NCBI GenBank assembly: GCA_947561715.1 | Contig: OX387205.1 | Coordinates: 3,229,001 to 3,293,000, forward strand | DNA from: Ascidia mentula | Lineage: Eukaryota; Chordata; Ascidiacea; Phlebobranchia; Ascidiidae | DNA: 64,000 nt | Reading direction: 5' to 3' | Shown: one piece after another, positions 47,069-60,358 of the stretch | How the letters are laid out: each line of letters begins with the position of its first letter | Numbering within the stretch: the first letter of the stretch is position 1 | Translations under genes and position numbers: made by a program | The notes under the pieces: generated by a model | The model's input: the letters and a program-made list of their open reading frames with translations, nothing else | Told to the model about the DNA's origin: nothing | Database searches by the model: none

Positions 47069-50000
47069 TTTGTATCTAAAATAGAAGGTTTATTAACAGT
47101 TGATTAGTACTGATCAAGCACTATGCATGATACTACTATAGCAATGTATACCACACAGCAAAAGACTTCAAAAAGCGTAGCGTAAGTCTAAATTAAAGTA
47201 TAAATATGTACAAAATACAACACACAGTTAATGAACTAGTTGGTATGGTTTTGCACTTTCGAGTTCTGCTTCAAACACCAGAACAGATGCATGTTATTTC
47301 TGCCTTTCCTATTTCTCAAATAGATGGAATACTGAAGGCAGTCACATTCAGTCACGTGATGCATTCTTTACTCAGGTATTTACTGATATTTACTCCACAT
47401 GGTTTTCAGTATACCTCTCAGCTATGTTTACTGTATATTAGACCACACCTTACCAGTCTGCGTTTCTTTTCGAAAGTTAACGTAACGTGAACAACAAAAC
47501 ATCGTTGCTCACGGCACGCGGAAGTTTGAGTAAGAGTAACGGGAACAACTACGTCACATCCGCGCATTCTACGGTGCCTGGCAATCTCATGTTGTGGTTA
47601 TTTGTAGACACGGAAGTTTTCTTTAAGGCGCTAAACACCGGCACCGCATTTCTTCAAAATGCTAAGGGTTTAGGAATGCAGTTTTGTAAGCGAAGTTATA
47701 AAATAAAAATAAAATAATTACATGTGGACAATGGTCATCGATTCAGTAATTACGGTCATGTTTGCTTCGGAAACAACATAATGTGACAATTACCAGGCCA
47801 CTCCTGCGCTTGACACTAAACTTTTAAAATACTTTTCCAACACAACATTTCATCTAATCATAAGGGCGAATACACTAAATAAGTGTTTACAAAATTATAT
47901 GTTTGTAAGCAAAGTGGAACCAAAAATATGAATTGTGTAAGCTGAAGACAGATGGCCACTGTTTCGACCTATAGGATCTGCACTGATCAGACCTCATAGG
48001 TCGATATATTTACTGCCTAATTCACAGTATAATCAGCAACAGGTCAAACATAGTGATAGATAAACACATAAGCTGGGTATGTTATGGAATTCCTGGCGAC
48101 AGCGTTTCCGAATAAACTCATGTAGTCTTCGGGTGCTCCAGCAGTAAAACCATTGTTGGGATGCAAGCTTGCTAAATCGGAAACCCGTGCAATTAGTAAT
48201 GGTCCGTGCAGTTAAAGTAGGTTAAGGGTTTTGTGTACAAGTTATTCGGCGGTAAGCACTTTCCGCTTGTCTCAACTCTCTTGTCTTAAATATGGATAAG
48301 TTTTGCGTATCCAAATCGTATAACGAAGATGTAATAACTTGTAATATGTTTGATAATCCACCACAATCTTTATACCATCAACTCAATGCTGTCGGTTGAA
48401 AACTTAACTTACAGCCGACAGGTTTATGTGAGTACGAGGCAATGGAAGAGGAAACCACATATCCGTTGCTTCTAACCGTAGAGGAAATTTGGCTAGAGTG
48501 ATTGTAAAATGTCTGCAGTTATAGTGAAATGGCTGCTGTATAGTCGTATTTAAGCTTTGTAGCAGCTTTTGTGCCGCACGCTTTCAAACCGATGTAATAT
48601 ATATTGATGTGCTTCTTGCTATATATTTTGATGTGATGATATTGATGTGCTGATATTGTATAATGCTCAAATATGCACATGACTGGTCTTTCAAAGTATT
48701 ACGTGACGCTATTAGGAATCTGATAAGATAACCTGTTACGATTAGGGGATCTGATGCAAAGAACCGGTCCCTTGTATTTAAATTAAAATTGTAGTACGAA
48801 AAAATATACTACGCATACAAATCAAAAACACATAGAGACTGTTATAACCACAACTCTGGCGCTCTTGTATAGTTGATTTCCTCACGGAGAATCATGGTCT
48901 GCGTTGGGTTGCACTGTGGGTGATGGCTTGCGGCAACCAAAATCCTACATCAGATGACCCTAACCGCCAACTCGGTTCACAGAACCTTTCTTTTGATTAA
49001 AATCGACACACTTAAGCGACCCAAAGTATTGGGATGGTGGAAATCGGAAATGGTGGGGATTATCTGAATTATCAATTTCATGTTGTAATATATTGTGCAT
49101 TGCTCCTAAGTTGAAAACGACAACAGATCCTACGACAGTAAATTCTTCTTTTAGGAGTCAGAACTGCTGTTTCTCGTATTGCAGTCACACTTAAACCTAC
49201 GCATCCATTGCAATAAAGTCGAATTGTTAGCTAGTAACGAACCCCCAAGTGCAAGGCATTATAACCTTGCAATAGATTGCGATGTCTCTTCATTACCAGT
49301 GGCTAGAAAACTTTCCACATGGTGTGTACCTCGCACGGTGCATGCGCATAGGCTGCCTGCAAAAGGAAGCGGCACCCACTCAATGTTCTGTCAACCAAAG
49401 CAAGAAGAACATTCATTCCGTCTGTAGCTCTTTAGTAAGTGATGTATATGAGAGGGAGTGTCCGCGCTTAGTTCAGTGTGTATAGATTTATCAAGAGACT
49501 TCCCATCGTTTTTTACAGAATTGTAGAGCATTACAACATGATTTAATTGTCATTTTCAGTGCAAGTCTGTATTTCTGATTGAATATAATCTTGACATACA
49601 CAATACCGCAACTCATTAGGATTACTTAAAAAAATAAGGTTTACTGGCCTTGCTTGATCGACCCTTCGGTTTATAGCCGGGCAAATGACGTCATACACTT
49701 GTTCCAAACAGTTACCAATTGAAGTGTATTTGCAGTGTAAGCGCTCAACATTAATGTCGTATGTCGGGATGTTCAAATTATGCTCATATTCGAAATCGGA
49801 AGAACTAATGATTTAACCAACGTGACTGAACTTGGTTTTGGTATCTCCCAGCTAGATAAACTTGTTTCATACGTTTAAACAGTTTTTGGAAGTACATATA
49901 TGTTGTCCTATGAGGGTACCGATCCCAATCACAAAATAATCTTCAAGTATTTTTCTTGCTGCATGTGCGTTGTGTCGTAGGAGGTCGCCAACCAGTTAGC

Positions 50001-50467
50001 GTGGACGTTATACCGGTAAAAAAAGAAAGCTCTCTTTCCAAGTGGGTGTGTGGAATGTGTTCCTGTTGCCGGAAATGTAACCCACGCTGTTCGTTGTTTC
50101 AACCATAATGACAAGGAAGCGGCTGTTAGTGTAAGTTTATTCTCTGATGAAAAACCGGGAAGATAGGTGCGGAATGTCACTTTTTCCGAAAATGAGATAG
50201 CTTGCTGTAAAATGGGCTCCAAAAACGGTGTGTACGAAAAGCTAATGCCATGTGCTAAGCGACAAATTTGTTTTTGCGAAAAAGCTTTGGACAAACGTAA
50301 CATCTGAAACATGCATACTTTTGAACAAAGTTGTATGCCAATTTTAATGGCGAATCGAGTGTTTTTGTACCCTGGATGTCACGTTATTTCTCATTTGTTT
50401 TTCCTTCACGTACAAGATCGATGGGCAAATTTTATTATTATATGTTTGTTGTTTAGGTTAAGAAACA
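47069..50467. other. Intergenic, no gene seen
   Basis: Short ORFs only. A 77-codon minus ORF at 49543-49776 with seven cysteines and a 127-codon minus ORF at 49929-50312 have no recognisable family and are not called. A decayed hammerhead-like repeat pair is at about 47940-48025. Confidence 0.4.
47940..48025. repeat. Two decayed hammerhead-like halves, inverted
   Basis: The minus strand of 47940-47985 gives TAGGTCGAAACAGTGGCC...CTGTCT, the 3' half of the ribozyme family. The adjoining plus strand gives TGCACTGATCAGACCTCATAGGTCGA, the 5' half with a core change. They face each other, and neither is complete. Confidence 0.5.
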
Positions 50468-50900
50468 ATGTATTGTCAATTGTTAGTTGTTTTGGTGTGT
50501 GTTTCCTTTCTGACAAACCCAGCAGAAGGTGGAAATATGACAACAGTAGCAATGAACATTAATTCATCTACAGGCACAATGAAAGGTAGGACATAACATC
50601 AACATATGATAAGAATGTGTGTTTTTTTAATGGGAAAAATGAAGTTTTTAAATGTGACTCTGCGCTAAAAATATTCCCATCCTCTTTTGGCGCAAATACT
50701 GTGCAATTTTTTATATGTGTTTTCAATAAATAGGATCCAACTCAAGCAACACCACGAAAGGTATGACATCGTCATCAACTACCATGTCTACTACTACAAC
50801 CACCACCAGTGCAGCGACTGGTGTTGATAGTTGCTCAATTGCTTTGATGATGATTGTTTCGGTTATGATCTGGCGCGGAATAATGATTGATAGAATGTAG
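50468..50900 (+). CDS. Tiny mucin-like peptide with signal and GPI-type tail
   Basis: Two exons, 50468-50585 and 50734-50900, joined at phase 1, give 94 residues. The first 21 (MYCQLLVVLVCVSFLTNPAEG) are a signal peptide. The central 50 or so are Ser/Thr/Asn-rich with several N-x-S/T sites (NMT, NSS, NTT) and a run of Thr. The C-terminus is AATGVDSC followed by a hydrophobic stretch with a short tail. The design recalls CD52/CD24-type GPI peptides. The C-terminal part resembles the SAASSVSSC tail of the neighbouring Reeler proteins, so it may be a Reeler gene reduced to leader, stalk and anchor. It runs opposite to them. No family was recognised. The splice is inferred from frame. Confidence 0.6.
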
Positions 50901-52267
50901 AACCATTAAATGTGAAATGTGTTTGGCCATGGTGTAAAAACGTTTCTTCTGCAAAAGCACAAAAACAAAGTGTTAATTTCAAAGTAAGCTCAACCGTTTA
51001 AGGATTAAGGATAAATTTTAATTTATGTGGTAGTTATACAGCAGTTTTGTAACTAAATTCTCACGTTCGATCTACATTCCATATGCATATATATATCGTA
51101 TAACCAGATTGTTTCAGCTGCTTAATGTTAAGTGTGTGTATGACTTTTGTGTGTAACGTTGTGCTCTACAACTGGATCGCAAAGGCTTGATTACCTATGA
51201 ATGAATCACACTGCTAAAAAGTTCAACTTATCATGGAAGGATCCAATACTTTCCTATATTTGTTGTGAAAACCAAACATAAATACAAGTGCAATAAGAAC
51301 ATTACTGGTTTGCATTGTTTCAAGTACGGAAAGTATTACAAAAATAATTATTTTTGCAAAACGTCATACCAAACTACCTCCTGCTGCAACAGCACAGGAA
51401 ATAAATTAGAACAGAGAAACTAGATATTTTTATGCAATCTGATTTCTAAAGCTTATTTTGTCCACGGAACTCTGCAAGGTAAAGCCAGATCCAGACGATG
51501 TATACCGGAGGTGACCACAGTTACCATGGCAATTCGCATCGACTATAGTTTATTACTTTGATTATTTTCCTGTTTCTGTACGGCGTTACTATGCGGCTGA
51601 CTAGTAAACCAATATGTGTGGTTGTCATGGCATAGAGTACACGATTTAGTAACGCTTCGATAAAATTTGCAAATACGACGGCAGAGGCAATTAAGTGCGT
51701 TTTCCACCCACCTGGCTATCATACCTATATACAACTGCTCTATGCAAACAGGAGCTGTGGCGTGACAAAAGGCCACATTAAATTGTACTAAATCTCTTTG
51801 ACTCGGATTGTGGGACAGAACTAGAAAGACGAGATTAATAAAATAAGTGTAGTCAAAAGCAACTGCCTTCTAACAACTAGTATTTCTTCTTACTTTACGT
51901 ATTTTTTGCAAACAACAATTACAGTTGTAATAAACGTCAGGAGAACAACAGTAAATGTTGACAACGTGGTCACATATCTGCAAAATGTCTACACCAATGT
52001 GAATAAAATATTGTGTCAACAAAAATGACATGATTCAAAAATACCGAAATATTGGATTGTGTTGGAAACCAAGTTAATCGAAGCAGTTGCTTTTTATGGT
52101 GTGTCGTCTTTTTCATTGCGTCACCCGTAAAATAACCACCTGGCTGTAATAACACGCTGATTAAACCATATGTATTTGCATTGCACAAACATAGTCGTAT
52201 GAATCCTGCTGAAAATATTCCCTATGATTTCCTGTCATATAACTACAACAACATTGTATGCCACCTC
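50901..52267. other. Intergenic, no gene seen
   Basis: Contains the 3' sides of two tail-to-tail genes. A 77-codon minus ORF at 51543-51776 has no recognisable homology and is not called. Confidence 0.4.
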
Positions 52268-53389
52268 CTAAACTGCTATATATCGCCAAATATAAACAAA
52301 CACTATCCCCTTTACATAAATTAACCGAGTATGTGATTCCGACGCAGCACTGGTAGTGGTAGGAGAAGTAGCAGTAATTGGGGTGGTAGTCGTGACATTT
52401 TCGTTTTCCTCAGGCTTCATGGATTCCATGCTAGTGCTGTGTGACGTCATCGATGTTTCCGGGTAGGTTGAAATGGTGACGGTCGATATTTGCGGAATAA
52501 CTGTTGTGTGTTTGGATGTTGGTGGTTTCGAAACTGGTCTAAAAACAAACAGATAACTGAAGGTACATTTTTCCTTCAGATAACTGAAGTGGTGTGAGGT
52601 ATAGAGAACGTGTAAAGCTTTATTTCAATACTTTGGCATCGATGTTATTTATCTGCCGATACAACACTATAACAAAAAATACACGCTCTACAACAAAATA
52701 CCTTATCTTATTTTGCACCGCAATGCTTACAGCCCTGGTTGTGGATACGCTTGTATCGCGCTCGTTGGTCGAAGTTTCACATAAAAAGTCGCTTGCACTT
52801 CCACAATGGTCGCACTGTAATTGATATTTGTTTGAATCATTACAAACCGGCTTGCAAAGAACTCTGCACTGCACCATGCTTACTATATATTGTAGATGAT
52901 TAAGGTCGGTTGGAGTGGGGGAGTCCACGTAAATGTTTTTGGCAAGGTTTTGTCAATTCTACTGTTGTGCGTGACTGCTTGTTGACCGGAACAGAGCAAA
53001 GTCTTGTGTTGGTTGTTGAAAGTCCACCTTCCAGTCGGGACCGCGTTATTTTCCGCTCTTGCCTCGAGTAAAATTCCCCGATAGAAGGTGTTTGGACTTG
53101 TTGAATTGACAGTGACTAAAAACATATTATTTCAAAAGAAGTTCGATTGCACAGAAGCCCGAAAGGAAAATGTTTGCATCTGAAGACAACGCAGAAACCT
53201 ACCTCTGATTGGATTTCCAGCAACAGCAGCTGTCGTTTCAATATGTATTCTATACGGACTGCCTGTATTTGGTTGAGCTGTATATCCATGTACTGGTGTC
53301 ATTGAAATGCATGCTGCTGCAGGTGCACCATCTGGACTGCACGCCACAATGGCAACTTGAATTGAAACAACCAATAACTGACGCAACAT
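52268..53389 (-). CDS. Reeler-domain protein, gene 2
   Basis: Four exons, 53389-53203, 53115-52884, 52814-52731 and 52538-52268, in phases 1, 2 and 2, give 257 residues. The leader (LLVVSIQVAIVACSPDGA) is followed by SPDGAPAAACISMTP, VTVNSTSPNTFYRGILLEAR, HKTLLCSGQQAVTH and LPKTFTWTPP. The third exon has TIVEVQATFYVKLRP. The last exon is rich in Thr, Pro and Ser (VTTTTPITATSPTTTSAAS) and ends in a hydrophobic VKGIVFVYIWRYIAV, which is short and basic for a GPI signal, so a single-pass or poorly anchored form is possible. Exon 2 is 232 nt and exon 3 is 84 nt, the same as in genes 1 and 3. Confidence 0.9.
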
Positions 53390-53559
53390 TGCTTTTACAC
53401 ATTTACACGATACTGTTTTGCCAAAAAAATATCAAATTATCGAAGCTCTTTGCAAAATGTGCTTTTAAATACGCCACTGTAACTAAGACGCAATACTTTT
53501 TTGCTGTAGTCAGTTAAAAGAGCACAGCAACTTATTCTCCTGCTACACTACTTACTAAA

Positions 53560-56500
53560 AATGCTCAAGGTTTGGCGCAAGTATTGCCAGCTGGTCCATT
53601 CACGAATGCGGGCTAACAATGAGATTAATGACTTGATGTTAATTCGTCACAAGTCCACATGACGTCGTTTTATTCCATTCCTCCCAAACAACACGTTTTC
53701 TCGATTGCATACAGCGTAATGGATTTCCTGTTACGCAAAGCTGGCGCCAGTAACTTAAGTGCCAGAACAACGATTTTGATCAATTAGTATGCCTGGCAGC
53801 AAAAATTTATACCTGGTGAACAGAACGGCATGGTTTTGGAGTGCATGCATTTTGCAACTTCAAATCTCGACACAAATTAGAAAGAAGACTGAACACAAAT
53901 CTTTGCTTTTGTAGTTATAAATTCGCATTTATCTTCTCTGGTACTCATTGTACATCAGATTTTAGCAAATCACACTACGTTTATTGCTTGGTTATATCAT
54001 TTTACACTTTTAATTTACTAATTGTGAGACTGGCTGGATTCAGCAGTCACGACACCAAGGACTGTTTGGTGCGGCATTTATATTTTTACTTTTTGTAACG
54101 TTGTATCGATAATACAACACTCATCAACCGCTTGCTGACATTTGCGATCATAAAAAAGAATCTTATTTAAAACGTTATTTGCCGTACAACCTTGCGATTG
54201 CTGCGGCCGGATGTGACGACACAAAGATTGCGCAACAAATTGTGACGATCAAAAAGTTTAGAGCTTTAGCACCATCAATCCCATTTAAACAAACTTTGCA
54301 TTTTTCACGTAATAGTTTCTTACTTTTTTGTATACGCACATTCGTTTGTTCAGATATAACGATTCTTCCTGCAGCAGGCTGTGTAAATTGAATCATTACA
54401 TCAACTTTACGATTACGCCAAGCTAAAACCACAGATTAAAAATAGCTATGATGTAATGGTAGTGACGACCCTCTCAAAGAACACGAGTTTTGCAAGAAAG
54501 GGTTAAAAATTAAATGCTTCGTTGGCTGTGGTCAGTCGTTTGTGGACTTTCGCCCCTCGAAAATCGTTTATCGTTCGCACCCACTATTTATCGGCATTTT
54601 TGATAAGAAAGGTTTTAGTACAAGACCAACTTCTTCGTGATATCTTAGTTTTAAACAATTTTCTTAGCAGCATTTTGCGGGTAAACTTGTTTATTTATTG
54701 TAAAATGTACATGAAAAGAGGCGTTGAAAATTTTGCCATATGTTGCTCCGATAATTACAGTCCAATTGCCAACAAAACAATTTTGACAAAAAAAGTAACC
54801 CCGCAAACAATATACGCAGAATCAAAAATCATGTGCAACAGAACAATTTCGCAATATATTTGCCCCAATATGATTTTTTTCTAATTTTTATGCACAATGT
54901 TGTTCGTAGATGTTGTTTTCGTTATATCGTGGTTTTAGGAATTATGTAACTAATACGTCAAATGGCATATCCCAAAAATTACAGCAGCTAACATGACAGC
55001 AAAGCAACTGCTAACACTAGATGCCGCACTGGTGGTGATGGTTAGCTTCACGGTACTTCCCCCACCCTGTGCTGTGTTGGTTTGCGTCGGAGCTGAATTA
55101 TTAGCGGTCGTCATATTCGGCATCAAGGTTGCCATATTGGGATTTGTGGTTGCCATATTGGGACTTGTGGTTGCCATATTGGGATTTGTGGTTGCCATAT
55201 TGGGACTTGTGGTTGCCATATTGGGATTTGTGGTTGCCATATTGGGATTTGTGGTTGCCATAGTTGGATTATTACTGGCTGTCGTGGTAGTGCTCATGGG
55301 AGGGTTGGTGATAGGTGGATTGGAAACTGTCCCTGTCTGTGTTTCAACCACTGCATTGGTGTTCGTTGTTGCTGCATGGGGATTCGCTCTGGAACACAAG
55401 CTTTGCGTAAAGATATAGAATCAGCCATGTTCGTATGTCTAATCAGAATTTATAGGATAAATGACTAAATAAAAAAAAACTTTGCGTTGAAATAACTACT
55501 TGTATCTTTAAATAGTTACTTCAGAATAAGTCAAGACAGAAGCCCGCTTCACGAAACGTTATTTACTTCATCATAAAATTTACATTACGTAGAAAGTTTT
55601 TTAAGATATGAGACTCAGCAACACTTACCCACTTATTTCTGGCACGACTTGTATATCGGAAGGTGGAGTCATCTTTACATAAAAGGACCTTTTTACTCGT
55701 ACAATGGTCATGCTGCAAAAAACGTATGACATCTGAGTAATACCCAAATAGATTTACCATTTCAAACATTGAACAAACACTTTGCACATGGACGTTGTAA
55801 ATATCATAAATAGAAGGCATGATTAAAAAAAAATATAAGCAATGTTATTGTTCTAGACGAAACGGAAACAATATCGATACTTAAATCACTCAACCACATA
55901 AATAAAGAAGACATGTCCATTTTTTATCTTGTTTAGGATTGGAATAGATACATGTAAGCGTATGGTAACAAAAACAAATTGGAAAAATGAAATTGCAATA
56001 TATTTCACCTCATTTCTACAAACACCTGACACTTACAAAATAGTATAGAAGGTTTGTGTGGTTACATTGGGTGCAGTCCATGTAAACGTTCTTGGCAAAG
56101 CTTTGTCCCTGTTGTAGGTGTGTGTGAGAGCTTGTTGATTGGAGCAGAGAAGAATTTTATGGTCGATATCTGTTAACCAACTCCCAGCAGGAACAGAGCT
56201 ACCACGTGGCCTTGCTTCGAAAAGAATTCCGCGGTACATGTGATCTGGATGGGAAGCACTGACAGTGACTGTAAGGTAAAAAACAAATTGTTATAAATTC
56301 GATTGTGGCTCCGACGACGAGTCATCAAAATCAAATCCATTCGGTTTTGCACGCAAACTATTATAAACGCGATACATGAAATGGCATGGGCATCACCAGT
56401 AAAACAAGAAGTGCTATCGAGTCAGGCCCCTATATTGCTCAAAGTAATGTTGAAAAGACGGTTTGCGTTCAAAAATATTCGTTAGTCTTCCATCATCAGC

Positions 56501-56895
56501 GTTACAATCTGCCTGTATCAATAAATTAGCACATCGTTTACGATATCGTTGGCGTAACACATTTAGTGATACTTAAAATTCTGATGCATGCCATTCACGT
56601 TTTGAGGCCTTCATTTATTACAAAATACGTCAGTGAATTTTCATTTTTGGAAATGATATCCGTTTTTGGAAACAATATAAGTTATATCTTCCAATCAATT
56701 GCAAAATAAAAAAACAAAAAAGCGCATTTTGGTAGAAAACATTAGGTTTGCAGACTTGGCAGCCCAGCTGGATCAGCCACTTTTTCCTGACAAGTCGGAG
56801 CAAGATTTGAAAAATCAAGCTCCCTGTGCTAACCAGACCCAACGCTCTACAAACTGAGCTGCAGGAGCTCAGTGGCTTCACGGGGTATGTTGTAG
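53560..56895. repeat. Tandem duplication, copy A
   Basis: This is closely similar to about 57500-60990, including 53540-54500 with 57490-58640, the last three exons of Reeler gene 3 with those of the broken copy, and the intron upstream of exon 2. Similarity is much higher than in the profilin duplication, so it is younger. Confidence 0.9.
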
Positions 56896-57307
56896 CAGAC
56901 AACGCGGTATTGTTACTGCGTTAGGTAGAAAATAAACTCACAAACTAAATATAAACACATTTCGGCATGGAAAAATGCATATAATCGCATGAAATTTCTA
57001 ATGTTTAGTTTTGTGTTCTATTTCAAAATTATTGATAAAGAATAACAACACAAAAAAGCATAGTCACCGCAATCCTTGAAAGGTTGTCGAGTTTACGAGT
57101 AGGCCTAAATTTACCTTTTATAGAAGAACCTGATGTGATGCCCGACATATCAGTGCTAACATTGAAGGGGTTTGTGTTACTTGGCATGGCATTAACCCCG
57201 ACCCCGTGTTGTGGTGTCATTGTCACACACGCTTCTACAGGCGCTCCATCTGGTCTTGATGCCACGTAAGCGGCACAGAACAAAACACCAACCAGCTCAT
57301 AATACAT
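54950..57307 (-). CDS. Reeler-domain protein with Thr-rich stalk, gene 3
   Basis: Four exons, 57307-57115, 56268-56037, 55712-55629 and 55388-54950, in phases 1, 2 and 2, give 315 residues. An alternative acceptor 12 nt upstream of exon 4 is also in frame. The leader YYELVGVLFCAAYVAS is followed by RPDGAPVEACVTMTPQHG, VTVSASHPDHMYRGILFEAR, HKILLCSNQQALTH and LPRTFTWTAP. Exon 3 has TIVRVKRSFYVKMTP. Exon 4 encodes a stalk with about seven repeats of a seven-residue unit, NPNMATT/SPNMATT, then GGSTVKLTITTSAASSVSSC and a hydrophobic GPI-type tail. The 21-bp coding repeat lies at about 55125-55265. It is the largest stalk in the family here and may be O-glycosylated. Confidence 0.92.
56819..56870 (-). 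repeat. Shortened tRNA-derived SINE-like piece
   Basis: The minus strand has a D arm (CAGCTCAGTTTGTAGAGC) and part of the head seen at 3157-3229, but the T arm is deleted. The flank GCTGGATCAGCCACTT is shared with sites near 6305 and 11355. Confidence 0.6.
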
Positions 57308-57724
57308 TTTTACCTACAGTTAAATTTCTGTGTAAAGTTAAAGACAAATAATCAAATTTCAAGATCAACATTGATTACAGTTATGTATCAAAATTAATAA
57401 ACGACAAGATTTTGCATTCTCCTTGTAGCACATTAAGTTTCACGGCACAACGCTGCGTTTTCTAATCAGTTTTCCCAGAAAACCAAGTGTGAAATGTTAC
57501 TGACTAAAAATGCTCAAGGTTTGGCGCAAGTACTGCCGGCTGGTCCATTCACGAATGCGTGCTAAAAATGAGATTAATGACTTGATGTTAATTCGTCACA
57601 AGTCCACATGACGTCGTTTTATTCCATCCCCAAACAAAACGTTTTCTCGATTGCATACAGCGCAATGGATTTCCTGTTACGCAAAGCTGGCGCCTTGGCT
57701 GTCGATCGCCAAATCAAACTGCAT

Positions 57725-57937
57725 ATTAATCAAAATCGTTCTTCTGGCGTTTAAGTTTCTGAAGTTATTTATTCGAAACCGACGTTTCGTCTGCCATCCG
57801 GCGAGACTTCCCCAGAGTGCGATTGATGCAATATGTTGACATAACCCTGAGGAAGTCTCGCCGGATGGCAGACGAAACGTCGGTTTCGAATAAATAACTT
57901 CAGAAACTTAAGTGCCAGAAGAACGATTTTGATTAAT
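57725..57937. repeat. Large hairpin, 87-bp arms, absent from paralogue
   Basis: The arms 57725-57811 and 57851-57937 are inverted complements with about two mismatches around a 39-bp loop. The paralogous site near 53746-53800 lacks the hairpin but has the outer part of the right arm as ordinary sequence. The right arm has CCTGAGGAAG...GACGAAACGTC, similar to the other foldback elements. Confidence 0.88.
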
Positions 57938-59135
57938 TAGTATGCCTGGCAGCAAAAATTTATACCTGGTGAACAGAACGGAATGGTTTCGGAGTGCATG
58001 CATTTTGCAACTTCAAATCTCGACACAAATTAAAAAGAAGACTGAACACAAATCTTTGCTTTTGTAGTTATATATTCGCATTTATCTTCTCTGGTACTCA
58101 TTGTACATCAGATTTTCGCTAATCACACTACGTTTATTGCATGGTTATATTATTTTGCAATTTTAATTTACTAATTGTGAGACTGGCTGGATTCAGCAGT
58201 CATGACACCAAGGACTGTTAGGTTGCACATTTATATTTTTACTTTTTGTAACGTTATATTGATAATACAACACTCATCAACCGCTTGCTGACATTTGCGA
58301 TCATAAAAAAGAATCTTATTTAAAACGTTATTTGCCGAACAACCTAGCGATTGCTGCGGACGGATGTGACGACACAAAGATTGCGCAACAAATTGTGACG
58401 ATCAAAAAGTTTGGAGCTTTAGCACCATCAATCCCATTTAAACAAACTTTGCATTTTTCACGTAATAGTGTCTTACTTTTTCGTATTTGCACATACGTTT
58501 GTTCAGATATAACGATTCGTCCTGCAGCAGGCTGTTTAAATGGAATCATTACATCAACTTTACAATTACGTCAAGCTAAAACCACAGATTAAACATAGCT
58601 ATGATGTAATGGTAGTGCCGACCCTCTTAAAGAACACGAGTTTTCATGCAAGAAAGGGTTAAAAATTAAATGCTTCGTTGGCTGTGGTCAGTCGTTTGTG
58701 GACTTTCGTCCCTCGAAAATCGTTTATCGTTCGCAGAAATAGGAAACATATGTTGTAGCTTTACCCACTATTTATCGGCATTTTTGATAAGAAAGGTTTT
58801 AGTACAAGACCAACTTCTTCGTGATATCTTAGTTTTAAACAATTTTCATAGCAGCATTTTGCGGGTAAACTTGTTTATTAATTGTAAAATGTACATGAAA
58901 AGAGGGGTTGGAAATTTTGCCACCTGTGGCTCCGATAATTACAGTCCAATTGTCAACAAAACAATTTTGACCAAAGAATAACTCCACAAACAATATACGC
59001 AGAATCAAAAATCATGTGCAACAGAACAATTTCGCAATACCTTTCTCCCCAATACGTTTTTTTTTATTGATACTTATGCAAAATGTTGTACTTAGATGTT
59101 GTTTCCGATATATCGTGGTTTTAGGCCTTATGTAA

Positions 59136-60358
59136 CTAAAATGTCAAATAGCAAATCTCCAAAATTACAGCAGATAACATGACAACCAAGCAATTGCTAA
59201 CACTAGATGCCGCACTGGTGGTGATGGTTAGCTTCACGGTACTTCCCCCACCCTGTGCTGTGTTGGTTTGCGTCGGAGCTGAATTATTAGCGGTCGTCAT
59301 ATTCGGCATCGAGGTTGCCATATTGGGACTTGTGGTTGCCATATTGGGATTTGTCGTTTATTATTATTGGCTATCGTGGTAGTGCTCATGGGAGGGTTGG
59401 TGATAGGTGGATTCGAAACTGTCCCTGTCTGTGTTTCAACCACTGCATTGGTGTTCGTTGTTACTGCATGGGGATTCGCTCTGAAACACAAGCTTTGCGT
59501 TAAGATATAGAATCAGCCATGTTCGTATGTCTAATCAGATTTTATAGGATGGATGACTAAATAAAAAAAAATTGCGTTGAAATAACTACTTGTATCTTTA
59601 AATAGTTACTTCAGAATAAGTCAAGACAGAAACCCGCTTCACAAAACGTTATTTACTTCATCAAAATATTTACATTACGTAGAAAGTTTTTTAAGATATG
59701 AGACTCAGCAACACTTACCCACTTATTTCTGGCACGACTTGTATATCGGAAGGTGGGGTCATCTTTACATAAAAGGACCTTTTTACTTGTACAATGGTCA
59801 TGCTGCAAAAAAACGTATGACATCTGAGTAATTCCCAAACAGATTTACCATTTCAAACATTAAACAAACACTTTGCACATAGACGTTGTAAATATCATAA
59901 ATAGAAGGCATGATTTAATAAAATATGAGCCATGATTTTGTTCTAGATGAAACGGAAACAATATCGATGGTTAAATCACTCAACCACATAAATAAAGAAG
60001 ACATGTCCAATTTTTATCTTGTTTAGGATTGGAATAGATACATGTAAGCGTATTGTAACAAAAACAAATTGGAAAAATGAAATTGCAATATATTTCACCT
60101 CATTTCTACAAACTGCTGATACTTACAAAATAGTATAGAAGGTTTGTGTGGTTACATTAGGTGCAGTCCATGTAAACGTTCTTGGCAAAGCTTTGTCTCT
60201 GTTGTGGGCGTGTGTGAGAGCTTGTTGATTGGAGCAGAGAAGAATTTTATGGTCGGCATCTGTTATCCAACTCCCAGCAGGAACTGAGCTACCAAGTGGC
60301 CTTGCTTCGAAGAGAATTCCGCGGTACATGTGATCTGGATGGGAAGCACTGACAGTGA
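59136..60358 (-). pseudogene. Broken tandem copy of Reeler gene 3
   Basis: Exons 2 (60358-60127), 3 (59802-59719) and 4 (59480-59136) are present with intact splice signals and near-identical sequence to gene 3. Exon 1, with the signal peptide, is missing: the homology jumps from the intron near 60990 straight to the 5' flank of gene 3 (about 57345). Exon 4 has a 10-bp net deletion in the repeat region (around 59352) that shifts the frame, so the ANPHA start and the GPI tail are in different frames. The stalk repeats are reduced to two. With no leader and a shifted tail it cannot give the family's usual product. Confidence 0.85.

Noticed and set aside
49543-49776. A cysteine-bearing 77-codon minus ORF
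   Set aside because: It has seven cysteines but no leader, no recognisable family and no paralogue in the window.
49929-50312. A 127-codon minus-strand ORF
   Set aside because: No family, leader or paralogue was recognised, and there is no splice or repeat evidence. An open frame of this length is expected by chance in 64 kb.
54175-54432. An 85-codon minus ORF conserved at 58328-58549
   Set aside because: The conservation follows from the recent tandem duplication, and both strands are open. No domain was recognised.
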